Positions 9,168 to 18,789 of a stretch of 57,206 nt of DNA are shown one piece after another. The position numbers and the translations under genes were made by a program. The DNA is from Candidatus Neomarinimicrobiota bacterium (GTDB lineage: Bacteria; Fidelibacterota; Marinisomatia; Marinisomatales; TCS55): NCBI GenBank assembly GCA_018651745.1, contig JABIDL010000043.1, positions 1 to 57,206 on the forward strand, given 5' to 3'. The notes under the pieces were generated by a model, which searched no databases, was not told the DNA's origin, and saw only the letters and a program-made list of their open reading frames with translations. The number at the start of each line of letters is the position of its first letter. Positions within the stretch are counted from its first letter, which is position 1.

Positions 9168-11099
9168 ATGAAAAAATTAACATCATTTTACTGGCTTAAC
9201 TACATCGCCCTACTGGTTTATCTGACGTTTCTTTATTCTATTTTAGCAGAGGAATCTTTCCGTGTTTACGAAATACTGATGGTCGCAAATACTCCTCTAT
9301 TTTTATTATTATTTATTAAATGGATTGCACGTGCCATTGGAAAGTTGCTTGGGAAAAATGATTTCGAGTTACGCTTTCTTATCATTTTTGGAATTATTTT
9401 CACTTTTGCTTGGTGCAATGTAGAATTCAAGATTCTATTGGTTTACCGAGATCACATAAACCTTATGCTAACGGCCCTTCTTTTTGAACAGGGGATTATG
9501 ACAGATATTGGGCTTTCTTCGAAAGATTTTTTATGGCTAATCATTCAGCTAAGCGGAATGATTATTTTTGAATGGATGGCGCTTCAAATTTCCACAACCA
9601 TTTATCAATATAGCAAAAAAGAAAAATGGAACTTCTTGAATAAATCAATACCTATTTTGTTTTCTTTATTGATTATTTCCACCATTTCTGAAAAAATATT
9701 GTACTCCTACCTGTATTTCACGGATCGAGAATCAACTATAAAAATGTATTCTAATATTCCCGCCTATACGCCTTTCAGAATGAAAAACGTATGGAGGAAA
9801 CTGGTCGATGAGGAGCTTAAACCCGACCTCGCAACAATTGCGGAGGAACAAGGTACTTGGACGGGTGAAGCTGATTTTCTTGAAGCGCATACTACGATTA
9901 TGAATAATGCGGATCCTATCACATCCGGAAAGAATGATGTAGATATTTTGTTCCTAGTCTTTGAAAGCCTTCGTGGAGACATGCTGGATCCAGATATTAT
10001 GCCAAACCTCTATAAGTATTCAAAAGAATGGGTAACAACCCAACATCATTTTAGTAATTCTAACTGTACTGCTTCAGGAAAATTTGGAATCCTCACCGGA
10101 CTTTCACCATTTTTTTGGTATCCTTCCATGAAATATAAATTGACTCCTGCTACTTTGAATGTGCTCAAAAAATTAAAATATGAAATATCAGTATATACAT
10201 CTTCACCCCTCAATTATTCTGATATGGACACGTATGTTTTTACCGATATCATTGATCAAAAGTTCAATTTTATGCGTCAAGGTGCCGGCCTCCACCATCC
10301 ATTGATAAAACGCAGTTCATTGAACAAACGAGACGAAATGATGGTTGAAAAATATCTCGAAGATTTAGATTCGAGAGATGTTGTTGGATCTCATTTTGAT
10401 TATCTGTTCTTTTACACCACACACTTCAATTATTATTTCCCGGAAAAATTCGCCAAGTTTAAACCGTATATTGATCGCCATTATCAAATATATGAAGAGG
10501 GTCTTCATAAAGAGGCACATTTAGTTTTTAACCGTTACAAAAATAGTGCATACTATGCTGATTTTTTAATTGGCCAAATTGTAGATCAACTAAAAATAAC
10601 CGGTCGATTTGAAAATACTATTATAGTTGTCACTGGCGATCATGGAGAAGAATTTTATGAATACGGTCGATTTTCCCATTCATATTCATTCAAAAATGTA
10701 CAGTCCACAACTCCCTTTGTTATGCATTTACCCGGAGGCGTAGTGACAAATTATACCGTTTCAGGTCATGCGGATATCATGCCAACTATCTTTGACTATT
10801 TGGATTTATCTATTGACCCACTGAAATTCACAAATGGGAAATCTTTGCTAAATTATAACCCTCAGAATAATTTTACTGTAGTGCAGATGTGTCAAATAGA
10901 AAATCGTCCAAAAATATTCATGATTGCTAATGATTCATCAAAATTAGAATTCAGAGCAAATGAAAACGGCCTGACGGCTGTACTGCTCGAAACAATCGAA
11001 GATGAACCATATCCATCAAATCATTCAGAGCAAAATTCTAAATCAATTTTAGAATTACTAGAAAAAGCGAGTATAAACCGTTCTCATTTTTCAAAATAA
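9168..11099 (+). CDS. Membrane-anchored sulfatase/phosphoethanolamine-transferase-fold protein (YejM-like)
   Basis: 643 residues. The N-terminal ~185 residues contain about five transmembrane helices (residues ~8-28, 36-54, 68-90, 120-145 and 160-182). The rest is an alkaline-phosphatase/sulfatase-fold periplasmic domain: DILFLVFESLRGDM (Glu266 in the metal-ligand position), NSNCTASGKFGILTG (Cys300/Thr301 in the nucleophile region), TGDHGEEF and GHADIMPTIFDYL. The layout and the FGILTG wording resemble YejM/PbgA, which controls LPS synthesis, as well as phosphoglycerol transferases. Enzymatic activity is uncertain. It sits beside LPS-type glycosyltransferases on the opposite strand, consistent with an envelope role. 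Confidence 0.8.
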   Translation: MKKLTSFYWLNYIALLVYLTFLYSILAEESFRVYEILMVANTPLFLLLFIKWIARAIGKLLGKNDFELRFLIIFGIIFTFAWCNVEFKILLVYRDHINLMLTALLFEQGIMTDIGLSSKDFLWLIIQLSGMIIFEWMALQISTTIYQYSKKEKWNFLNKSIPILFSLLIISTISEKILYSYLYFTDRESTIKMYSNIPAYTPFRMKNVWRKLVDEELKPDLATIAEEQGTWTGEADFLEAHTTIMNNADPITSGKNDVDILFLVFESLRGDMLDPDIMPNLYKYSKEWVTTQHHFSNSNCTASGKFGILTGLSPFFWYPSMKYKLTPATLNVLKKLKYEISVYTSSPLNYSDMDTYVFTDIIDQKFNFMRQGAGLHHPLIKRSSLNKRDEMMVEKYLEDLDSRDVVGSHFDYLFFYTTHFNYYFPEKFAKFKPYIDRHYQIYEEGLHKEAHLVFNRYKNSAYYADFLIGQIVDQLKITGRFENTIIVVTGDHGEEFYEYGRFSHSYSFKNVQSTTPFVMHLPGGVVTNYTVSGHADIMPTIFDYLDLSIDPLKFTNGKSLLNYNPQNNFTVVQMCQIENRPKIFMIANDSSKLEFRANENGLTAVLLETIEDEPYPSNHSEQNSKSILELLEKASINRSHFSK

Positions 11100-11107
11100 A
11101 TCTGAAT

Positions 11108-12103
11108 TTAGATTGAAATATTCAACAATGCTTTATTGACTTCTTGAGCCGTAATTAAATCAATGCAAAGCAATGGTTCATCTTGATTAATACATGAGTT
11201 TTTCTTACATGGGCTACAATGAACCTGTTTATTAATAACCATTGCTTTTGGTCCAATTGGTCGAGTTTGGGTTTGATCTCCGGCACCAAAAATAGAAACG
11301 GTTGGGATTCCAAGATTTGCAGAAATATGCCCTAAACCACTATCCGTAGCAATGGCACCCACACATTGAGAAATGATTGCAATGGTTTTTCTTAAAGAAA
11401 ATTTACCACATAAAGAAAAAACGTTATTCTGAGATTTTTCAACCAAGATGTCAGCATTGGGTTTGTCTGATTCACTTCCAAAAATCACGGCTGGGCGATT
11501 TATTGTATTGAGAATATCTACTGTAAGTGCGTCTGGCAAGCTTCTCGATTTCGCAATGCTAAATGGAAAAATTGCAATTGGATTTAGAATGCCCATTGTT
11601 TTTAATATATTCTTACCAAAATTAATTTCTTCTTCAGTTAAAGAAATTCCTGATAATTGGTTTATAGAAGCTGCTTGATCATCTTTATTTGACTGAATGA
11701 GATCGATATATTTTTTTGAACGGTGAATTGGTTTTGTTGACGTATTAATAACTTTGGTTAGAAATAAAGATCTCCCGGTGGAATGGAATCCGGAAATTTC
11801 CTCCGCACCAGATTTCCATGCGATGAAAGCACAACGAAACGAGTCTGAAAGTAAATAAAAGTGACTGAATTGGTGCTGTTTTAATTGATTCCCAACTGAG
11901 ACTGTTTTCTGAATACCGGATAAATCCTCAGCTTCATATTGAATAATTTCCTTCACATTAGGGTGATTTTCGAATACAGGAGCTACCCAAGATTTGCAAA
12001 CAACCGAAACTTTTTGACCATGAAACTGTGCACATTGAGATACAAACGGCAAAGCCATAACTGCATCGCCCAACCAGTTTGGGGCATACACTGCTATATT
12101 CAC
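11108..12103 (-). CDS. Glycosyltransferase family 9 (heptosyltransferase-like)
   Basis: 331 residues. GT9 family, which transfers heptose or related sugars to lipid A-core during LPS synthesis. The N-terminal PNWLGDAVMALPFV motif and C-terminal TDSGLGHISANLGIPTVSIFG (nucleotide-sugar binding) are typical of WaaF/WaaC, as is a Cys-rich tail (CSPC ... C ... C). GTG start at 12103; its GTGA overlaps the stop of the upstream CDP-glycerol transferase-like gene by 4 bases, so translation is coupled. It ends 8 bases from the convergent sulfatase gene. The donor sugar is not determined. Confidence 0.88.
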   Translation of the reverse strand: MNIAVYAPNWLGDAVMALPFVSQCAQFHGQKVSVVCKSWVAPVFENHPNVKEIIQYEAEDLSGIQKTVSVGNQLKQHQFSHFYLLSDSFRCAFIAWKSGAEEISGFHSTGRSLFLTKVINTSTKPIHRSKKYIDLIQSNKDDQAASINQLSGISLTEEEINFGKNILKTMGILNPIAIFPFSIAKSRSLPDALTVDILNTINRPAVIFGSESDKPNADILVEKSQNNVFSLCGKFSLRKTIAIISQCVGAIATDSGLGHISANLGIPTVSIFGAGDQTQTRPIGPKAMVINKQVHCSPCKKNSCINQDEPLLCIDLITAQEVNKALLNISI

Positions 12104-13200
12104 AGGCTTTCTCCAGTTTGCATTTTTTCTTCAATGGCATCAATCAGCCGAATGCTTGCCTGTCCGTCGGCTTTGTACAAAAATGTTTTAATCCCGGATT
12201 TTCTTTGATCCGATAATTTTTCTGGGTTTTTTAGTTCGCTCAATACAACCGGAATTACCAATTTGGGATCTTTTACTTTTTTAGCAAATCCTATCTCACT
12301 CGCTCTTTGCAGATCTAATCTATTATTTATTTTTTTTGGAAAAAGGCGATGCCTCAATTTTAAGGAATAAAAATCGGTTTGCACAATTGGACGATCCAAT
12401 ACCAGAAATTCGAATAATACAGATGAAATATCAGAAATCAGTAAATCGGAAAATTCCAACCACGGTAGAATATTGTATTCTTCGGGAGGAACAACAAAGA
12501 TGTTATTGTGATTCTTAGCTAAAGCAAGTGCCGCCTGCCCTTGATATTGATATTTTTTTTGCCGCCAACTGAAATCATGCAGCTTAATAACTACATTAAC
12601 TTGTTTTGCTAAATCCGAAATAAACGGAAGAAATTTTTCCTGTGAAGAAGGATAAAAACTGGGCGCATACAAAACTGTTTTTCGGTTACGTTCTAATGAC
12701 GATTTTTCCCATTGCTTGCTCATATCACTGTATGATTGATTGGTAAGCCCATCTAATTTGGTAAACCCTGTGAGTATTTGGTTCTTTTCTCCGGCATTTT
12801 CCAAGTCACGAAAGCGATTCTCAGATTCAACAGAGCGTAGGTCGATTCTTTCATCTGTATCCCAATAATACGTGTTCTTTAGCCCAATACCATGATAAAC
12901 CAAAACAGCAATTGTATGGTCGGCTACAATTTGATTTAAGCGTCCAATATTCCCCACAACAACAATGTCAAATTTTGCATTTTTTAAAGCTTCCAGGCGA
13001 TCTTGCTCTGTTTCAGCGTGAATATAATTAATTCCAAGTCGCTTTATTTCTGTCTGAAACAATTCCATTTCTGATTCATCAACCGACTTTGAGATAGAGG
13101 CAGAAATAGAATAGGATTCGCGCTTCTGCATTGCTTCAATGATCGGAATAAATTGAGGCAGATAGTACAAATGATGACTTTCAAATAGAACGGACTTCAT
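12100..13200 (-). CDS. CDP-glycerol glycerophosphotransferase-like protein (TagB/TagF fold)
   Basis: 366 residues. The C-terminal half carries TagF/TagB-like motifs: VLYAPSFYPS, VVIKLHDFSW (HP-type loop changed to HD), and SDLLISDISSVLFEFLVLDRPIVQ, the signature SD-[IV]-SS-x-x-x-[DE] region of CDP-glycerol:polyglycerophosphate transferases. In Gram-positives these build teichoic acids; here the protein sits in an LPS-type gene run and may add glycerol-phosphate or another polyol-phosphate to surface glycan. ATG at 13200 follows the GT4 stop with no gap. No membrane segment is obvious; it is likely peripheral. Confidence 0.78.
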   Translation of the reverse strand: MKSVLFESHHLYYLPQFIPIIEAMQKRESYSISASISKSVDESEMELFQTEIKRLGINYIHAETEQDRLEALKNAKFDIVVVGNIGRLNQIVADHTIAVLVYHGIGLKNTYYWDTDERIDLRSVESENRFRDLENAGEKNQILTGFTKLDGLTNQSYSDMSKQWEKSSLERNRKTVLYAPSFYPSSQEKFLPFISDLAKQVNVVIKLHDFSWRQKKYQYQGQAALALAKNHNNIFVVPPEEYNILPWLEFSDLLISDISSVLFEFLVLDRPIVQTDFYSLKLRHRLFPKKINNRLDLQRASEIGFAKKVKDPKLVIPVVLSELKNPEKLSDQRKSGIKTFLYKADGQASIRLIDAIEEKMQTGESL

Positions 13201-14403
13201 TTAAAAACCATCCATTAACATTTTGAAATTTTGTTCAAAACGATCCGTTAAATGTTTGATATAAAACCCATCGCATAGGATTTTCTGTCCTGCCTCAGAC
13301 ATCCGTTCTAATTTTTCAACATCATCGTAAGTGCCAAGTATTCCCTTTGCAATTGATTCTACATCGAAAGGATTGACCGTAATTCCAGCGCCGGAATTAT
13401 TAATAACCTCCGCGGGTCCTCCATGGTCAGAAACAATGGCTGGGGTACCTGAACGGAATGCTTCCAGAGTTACCAGCCCGAACGGCTCACAGAACGGTAT
13501 AAATGCGCAGAGTCGCACTGAACCTAAAAGTTCCTGTTTTTCTAATTCTGATACAAAACCATGAAATTCAGTATATGATTCCAATCCTTTATGTTTCAAA
13601 TAATTTTGGATTTCCGGAGAATTCCCCTCTCCCAAAAAGTGAAATTGTATATCTTTTCGCCCTGCTTGATTTACGATTTTATCCACCGCCCCTAGCATTC
13701 CGAAGACATTTTTACTTGGTACAAAATTTGAAAGAAACACAATTCCTTTTCTATTTGAAAAATACGTCGGTTTTTTATCTGATTCTGGAATCCCAGGATA
13801 GCAAACTTTAGAATCTTTTCCAAAAGCTCGTTTCACATTTTCCTGTGTGAATTGACTATTTGCCAAAATTGAAGAAATGGATTTTACCGCAGTTGCATCC
13901 TGTTTACGGCGCCACCTAGATTTCAAAACTCGCTGGTGTCGGACTCGTTTTCTGATTCGCTGAGCAAAAGCCTCTTGATTGGGAAGTGAACCGATTGAGT
14001 CATTTTGTACATTTTTTACAGAAATTTCGTCCGTAATGGAAAAATAGGTTAATCGATGCGGCTCATGACAATACCAAATTATTGGAATATCTTTTTTTAA
14101 ACGATTGACTGCATTTGTAGCCCACCAATGCGCGGGAGTATTATGGGCGCACACAATATCTGCTCCTTCAAGATGTGGTGCAAGTTTTCGTCCCATGAAT
14201 CCAATCGAATATCTTGCTTCTGTTTTGAGATCAATAAAACGGACTTTATTCAAATCAATTTCAGACCATAAATCCGGATTACTTTCTAAAGAAATAACAC
14301 TTACTTCATACCCTCTAGAAGAAAGTTCAGAACTTAACCAAATGACTACATTTTCTGCGCCTCCCTTTGATGTGAGACGCGGATGAACCATTGCTATTTT
14401 CAT
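13201..14403 (-). CDS. Glycosyltransferase family 4 (GT-B)
   Basis: 400 residues. Retaining GT-B glycosyltransferase. N-terminal acceptor domain: MVHPRLTSKGGAENVVIWL, the usual glycine-rich start. C-terminal donor domain: GIVFLSNFVPSKN, FHFLGEG and the EPFGLVTLEAFRSGTPAIVSD block with the E-x7-E motif, typical of GT4. A hydrophilic Arg/Lys-rich insertion around residues 150-170 (RIRKRVRHQRVLKSRWRRK) may contact the membrane surface. It is first of a tight run of three glycan genes ending at 11108 and follows the MsbA-like exporter, so an LPS or surface-glycan role is likely. Confidence 0.9.
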   Translation of the reverse strand: MKIAMVHPRLTSKGGAENVVIWLSSELSSRGYEVSVISLESNPDLWSEIDLNKVRFIDLKTEARYSIGFMGRKLAPHLEGADIVCAHNTPAHWWATNAVNRLKKDIPIIWYCHEPHRLTYFSITDEISVKNVQNDSIGSLPNQEAFAQRIRKRVRHQRVLKSRWRRKQDATAVKSISSILANSQFTQENVKRAFGKDSKVCYPGIPESDKKPTYFSNRKGIVFLSNFVPSKNVFGMLGAVDKIVNQAGRKDIQFHFLGEGNSPEIQNYLKHKGLESYTEFHGFVSELEKQELLGSVRLCAFIPFCEPFGLVTLEAFRSGTPAIVSDHGGPAEVINNSGAGITVNPFDVESIAKGILGTYDDVEKLERMSEAGQKILCDGFYIKHLTDRFEQNFKMLMDGF

Positions 14404-14433
14404 TGAAACGCCAAAGGAAAAAAGAGATTTACT

Positions 14434-16278
14434 TCAATCAGCGGTATTTACAAATTGAAGATTATAAAGGCGATTGTACATTCCATCTTGTTCCAATAAA
14501 TCACGGTGCGTACCTGTTTCAATAATTTGCCCCTTTTCTAAAACCAAAATTTTTGACGCATTTTGTACAGTTGATAATCGATGAGCAATTACCAGAACGG
14601 TTCTATCCTGCATCAAATGATCGATTGCGTCCTGAACCAGTTTTTCTGATTCTGTATCAAGAGCTGATGTAGCTTCGTCAAGAATTAGGATGGGTGGATT
14701 TTTGAGTAACGCCCTTCCAATCGCCAATCTTTGCCTTTGCCCTCCGGAAAGTTTTACGCCTCGCTCGCCAATTATCGTATTAAAACCATCGGACATTTCT
14801 TCAATGAATTCCAAAGCATTAGCAGCTACAGCTGCATCTTTAATGGCGTTTTCTTGAACAGAGTCCAGTCCATATGCGATATTATTTTTGATGGTATCGT
14901 TGAATAAAATTGTTTCCTGAGTTACGATACCCATTAAAGCACGCAAAGAATTTCCGGATACCTTCCTAATATCCACTCCATCTATTTCTATGCTACCTTT
15001 ATTCACGTCGTAAAACCGTGGAATCAAATCAGCAATCGTAGTTTTACCGGCACCGCTAGGACCAACCAATGCCACAACTTCACCTTTATTTAAAGAAAAA
15101 CTGATATCTTCAAGAATTCTGTCCTCCTCTGTTTCATAGTGAAAATGAACATTCCTGAATTCAACCCTGTCCTGAAACTTGTCTAATTCTTTTGCGTCTT
15201 TTATATCTACAACATCCGGGACAGAATCTAAAATAGTGAATACGCGCTCACCGGCGGCAGCTCCCATTTGGATCATGATATTTACATTGGAAAGTTGACG
15301 AATAGGCACCAGCATTGAGAACATGATTAAAATGAAGCGAATGAAATCCTCGGAACTGAGTCCTTTTTGTAGAATGACTTCAGAGCCGCCAATCCACAAC
15401 AGGGTTACACCAATGATTACGCCAATCATTTCAGTAGTGGGATTCGCCAAAAATTGTAACCGAGCTCTACGTAAAAGCAGTTTGAAATATTTATTTGTTT
15501 CTCTAAAAAAGCGCCTGATTTCAATAGATTCCATTACAAAGGCTTTGACGATTCGAATGGATGATAGGGTTTCTGAAAGTAGATCCATTATTCGGGCAAT
15601 TTTTTCCTGAGTACGTTCTGTTTTACGACGAATACTTCGACCAATCCAGAGAATTGCAATTCCGGCTAAAGGAATAACGATTATTGAAATAAGAGACAGT
15701 TTCCAACTTATGATAAATAGCAATGTTGCAAATGTTAAAATGTTAATAGGCTCCACCAATAACTTTTGAAAACTGGCTGTGAGTGAATCCTGTACCACTT
15801 GGACATCATTTATCACTATGGACGTAATTTCACCAGACCTTCGTTTATTGAAATAACTTAGAGACAAAGTATGAATATGCTGATAAAGACGATTTCTCAA
15901 TTCTGTCACCATTCGCAACTGAACGGTTGCCAATAGAATGTTTTTTATGTATAGAAATATATTTTTCCCGACGAATATGACCAAAATAGTTAAGCACAAT
16001 ACCTTTAGAGACTCCAAAGGAGAATCCCTCAATATCAGTAGGTTTGTTAAATATTTGAGTTTTTCATTCGCAGAAAGATTTTCTGCAGTTTCCCATAAAG
16101 CTTGTTGTTTTGCAAGTTCTGTAAAGTCCGATAAAATATTGTGTATCAAGGTTGCAGTAAGCCAGACTGAAACACTGTTTAGAATCACAAAAGCTAAAGC
16201 CGCTAATGAGGACAGCAATACGGTCGGCCAATAAGGCAGTACCAGACTAAACAAACGCTTGTAGATGGATTGTTTCAT
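14434..16278 (-). CDS. msbA: ABC transporter, MsbA-type lipid A/lipid flippase (fused permease-ATPase)
   Basis: 614 residues: an exporter-type transmembrane domain (residues ~1-330, about six helices) fused to an ATPase. Walker A GPSGAGKTT, Q-loop VTQETILFND, signature LSGGQRQRLAIGRAL, Walker B ILILDEATSALD and H-loop IAHRLS are all intact. A half-transporter of this kind works as a homodimer; MsbA moves lipid A-core across the inner membrane. The immediate downstream glycan transferase genes support that reading, but peptide or drug exporters share the same layout. ATG at 16278. Confidence 0.85.
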   Translation of the reverse strand: MKQSIYKRLFSLVLPYWPTVLLSSLAALAFVILNSVSVWLTATLIHNILSDFTELAKQQALWETAENLSANEKLKYLTNLLILRDSPLESLKVLCLTILVIFVGKNIFLYIKNILLATVQLRMVTELRNRLYQHIHTLSLSYFNKRRSGEITSIVINDVQVVQDSLTASFQKLLVEPINILTFATLLFIISWKLSLISIIVIPLAGIAILWIGRSIRRKTERTQEKIARIMDLLSETLSSIRIVKAFVMESIEIRRFFRETNKYFKLLLRRARLQFLANPTTEMIGVIIGVTLLWIGGSEVILQKGLSSEDFIRFILIMFSMLVPIRQLSNVNIMIQMGAAAGERVFTILDSVPDVVDIKDAKELDKFQDRVEFRNVHFHYETEEDRILEDISFSLNKGEVVALVGPSGAGKTTIADLIPRFYDVNKGSIEIDGVDIRKVSGNSLRALMGIVTQETILFNDTIKNNIAYGLDSVQENAIKDAAVAANALEFIEEMSDGFNTIIGERGVKLSGGQRQRLAIGRALLKNPPILILDEATSALDTESEKLVQDAIDHLMQDRTVLVIAHRLSTVQNASKILVLEKGQIIETGTHRDLLEQDGMYNRLYNLQFVNTAD

Positions 16279-16375
16279 TATTTCTATGAGGGAATGGAAT
16301 TAATTGCCCAAAGTATTGTAAATATACCCGTATTATTGGCTAAAGAAAAAGGAACAGTTCATTTTTATGAAGATG

Positions 16376-16792
16376 TTAAAGTACCATTTTTTGATGAACT
16401 ATGTCCGCTTCTATAAACGTATCACCTTTTGAAGAAAAACCCAATTTTTCATAAAAACCAATTACCTCTTTCTGGGCATGAAGATAAACAGTCGGTTCAG
16501 GAAGAACATAGCTCAAAACAGATTCTACCAGCGCTTCACCAATTCCGTTTCCACGATATTCTTCCAGCACAGCGAATCGTTCCAATTTAATTCCTTTTTC
16601 CGTTCGGCGCCATCGAGCGGTCCCCACAGGAATCCCATCAAACCGAGCAAGAATATGGGAGCAGTCATCTTCAAACTCGTCCAATTCAATGTCCTTTGAG
16701 ACCTTTTGTTCTTCAACAAAAACTTTTACTCTGATATTCAGCGCAACGGTCATATCGGAATCGTTTTCAATGAGAGTAATGTGAAGATGCAT
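16376..16792 (-). CDS. GNAT-family N-acetyltransferase
   Basis: 138 residues from ATG 16792, chosen because it has an AGGA box five bases upstream and starts 7 bases after the porin stop; longer frames run into that gene. The acetyl-CoA-binding core RFAVLEEYRGNGIGEALVESVL (motif A, R/Q-x-x-G-x-G/A) is clear, followed by VYLHAQKEVIGFYEKLGF (motif B). The beginning (NIRVKVFVEEQKV ... HILARFDGIPVGTARWR) resembles the ElaA-like branch. Cytoplasmic; substrate unknown. Probably last in the 19550-16376 transcript. Confidence 0.85.
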   Translation of the reverse strand: MHLHITLIENDSDMTVALNIRVKVFVEEQKVSKDIELDEFEDDCSHILARFDGIPVGTARWRRTEKGIKLERFAVLEEYRGNGIGEALVESVLSYVLPEPTVYLHAQKEVIGFYEKLGFSSKGDTFIEADIVHQKMVL

Positions 16793-16799
16793 TTTAATC

Positions 16800-18011
16800 C
16801 TATAGAACAGCAGAAATTGAAAAATATGCGAATTCGTCTGTTCCGGTTTTCCATGAACCATTTTTATGGGTATATCTAGAATATCCTTGGCTAAAAGATA
16901 ACCGCGGTCCGGCATTTATAGTAAAGACTATATCAATCTCCGAGCCAAACTCTACACTTCCATTTCCTGACTGAAAATCATGAGTATGAATCGCGAGGCG
17001 GTATGTGTCAAATATCGGAACTTGGAACCGTAAACTTGTTTCATTTAATCCCATTTCACCGTTTGTGGGAAACATTTTATGGTAATCCATGTAACCGTGC
17101 CATTTATGTCCTGCACCATATGGATTTGCAAATCCTTCCCCAATATCTTCTGTTGCAGAATTATCACCTGAATAATTTTCCAAACCAATCGTTATTTGAG
17201 AATTAAACAACATTGGAATGTCGAAAATGAAATTCAGGACCGACATGTTTCCCTCGATCGAGTTGAATCCTGGTGCAAATCCGGATTGGATTGCTCCCTC
17301 AAATTCTAGAGCGAATCCCACAACTAATAAATTAAGATTACCAGTGAGACGCCCTCCGTAGGTATTCCTTTGAATTGCATCGGCGGTATTTCCAATATTT
17401 AATTCGCGAAAACCATACAATTCCAAACCGGAAATTGAATTCATTCTGGTAAATGGATTTTTAGATGTCACATAAAATCCATCAATAATTGTATCATCAC
17501 CATCAGATGAAAAATTTGCATAATTTTCCTCTAGGTAAACTCTAAAAACTTTTGTGACTGCTAATTGACCAAATTCATACTCTGCAAGAAATCCTTCAAA
17601 AAAACGCCCGTGCAAGCTCCACTGATTTCGACTGAATAACCGTTCATTCCCCAGTGGCAGATCAAATCTTCCTATCCGCATCCGCCCATTATTTTTTATC
17701 CGATATTGGATGTACGCCTGAGAAAATGCAATCGTATTCTGATCTTGCCCCGTTTTTCCAGATGCATTCTCAGGTGCACCAAGAATTCGAACATCCTGAA
17801 ATTGCACTGCACCGGAAAGCGATCCTTGTGACATCCTAAGGATGAGCCGAGATCGGAAGTGAGTTAATGAAGATTGCCCGTGCGTGCTGGCCGTGTCGTT
17901 GGGTGCTGAAACAGTATCCCGCTCAACCCGAGCCCGAAATTCTGCTTTCCATTCCATTTCGGATCCGATTAATACAATCGAAGAAAATAATACACTCAAT
18001 AAAATTCGCAT
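16800..18011 (-). CDS. Outer-membrane beta-barrel (alginate-export/porin-like)
   Basis: 403 residues from ATG 18011, which gives a clean signal peptide (MRILLSVLFSSIVLIGSE) and starts 4 bases after the AMP nucleosidase stop; the longer frame adds 15 hydrophilic residues and overlaps that gene. The mature part has many amphipathic strands: FRARVERD, FRSRLILRMSQGSLSGAVQFQDVRI, YIQYRIKNNGRMRIGRFDLPLGNERLF. Its start resembles the alginate-export domain family. It ends in FAYFSISAVL with a hydrophobic C-terminal residue rather than Phe. Likely a substrate channel; cargo unknown. Confidence 0.75.
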   Translation of the reverse strand: MRILLSVLFSSIVLIGSEMEWKAEFRARVERDTVSAPNDTASTHGQSSLTHFRSRLILRMSQGSLSGAVQFQDVRILGAPENASGKTGQDQNTIAFSQAYIQYRIKNNGRMRIGRFDLPLGNERLFSRNQWSLHGRFFEGFLAEYEFGQLAVTKVFRVYLEENYANFSSDGDDTIIDGFYVTSKNPFTRMNSISGLELYGFRELNIGNTADAIQRNTYGGRLTGNLNLLVVGFALEFEGAIQSGFAPGFNSIEGNMSVLNFIFDIPMLFNSQITIGLENYSGDNSATEDIGEGFANPYGAGHKWHGYMDYHKMFPTNGEMGLNETSLRFQVPIFDTYRLAIHTHDFQSGNGSVEFGSEIDIVFTINAGPRLSFSQGYSRYTHKNGSWKTGTDEFAYFSISAVL

Positions 18012-18015
18012 GACT

Positions 18016-18789
18016 CTAATAGGTAAAATGTTTGATTTGCTCACCTTCGCTACCAATATGCGTCATAGCTTCAATCCCGATATCTAACTGCAATTCTACA
18101 AATTTTTGCGTTACATTTGAGTCAGATTCTGATGTTTTAATTCCCTCTGGTGTCATTGGAGTGTCGGATACTAGTAGCAATGCTCCCCGATCAATTCCAT
18201 TTGCAAATCCCACAATAAAAATAGTAGCCGTTTCCATATCAATCCCGATTACACGGACTTTTCGAAGATAGTCCTTAAAACCTTCATCATATTCCCAAAC
18301 CCTTCGGTTGGTCGTATAAACGACCCCAGTTCGGTAATCTAATTTTTGGTCATGTAATTTATCGGAAACATATTTGTGAATCTTGAATGACGGAAGCGCT
18401 GGAACTTCCTTTGGGAAATAATCATCGCCGGTTCCTTCACCTCGAATGGCTGCACTTGGCAAAATAAAATGGCCAATTTCTGTTGATTGCTTCAGCCCCC
18501 CACATTTCCCTAAAAATAATACGCCTTTTGGATTGACGGCGGACAACAAATCCATTATGGTTGCCGCATTGGCACTTCCAATTCCAAAATTGATGATGCT
18601 AAGACCGTCGAGATTCGTTGCTGAGGTCATCGGACCTCCGACTCCATTAACATCCACATTAAAGCGATGTGCAAATTTATCTACATAATTTTGAAAATTG
18701 GTGAGCAATATCCAATTTCCAAACCCGTCAGCAGAAGTTCCCGTGTATCGCTTAATCCAATCGTTTACTATTTCTGATTTTGTTTTCAT
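18016..18789 (-). CDS. amn: AMP nucleosidase, short form
   Basis: 257 residues from ATG 18789, whose ATGA overlaps the exonuclease III stop; the longest frame adds 9 residues inside that gene. Nucleoside phosphorylase fold: INFGIGSANAATIMDLL, VLFLGKCGGL, the purine/ribose site VIGIDMETATIF, and LLLVSDTPMTPEG. This corresponds to the short AMP nucleosidases (about 260 residues) that lack the N-terminal regulatory domain of the ~480-residue E. coli Amn. It cleaves AMP to adenine and ribose 5-phosphate in purine salvage. Cytoplasmic. Related phosphorylase substrates cannot be fully excluded. Confidence 0.85.
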   Translation of the reverse strand: MKTKSEIVNDWIKRYTGTSADGFGNWILLTNFQNYVDKFAHRFNVDVNGVGGPMTSATNLDGLSIINFGIGSANAATIMDLLSAVNPKGVLFLGKCGGLKQSTEIGHFILPSAAIRGEGTGDDYFPKEVPALPSFKIHKYVSDKLHDQKLDYRTGVVYTTNRRVWEYDEGFKDYLRKVRVIGIDMETATIFIVGFANGIDRGALLLVSDTPMTPEGIKTSESDSNVTQKFVELQLDIGIEAMTHIGSEGEQIKHFTY

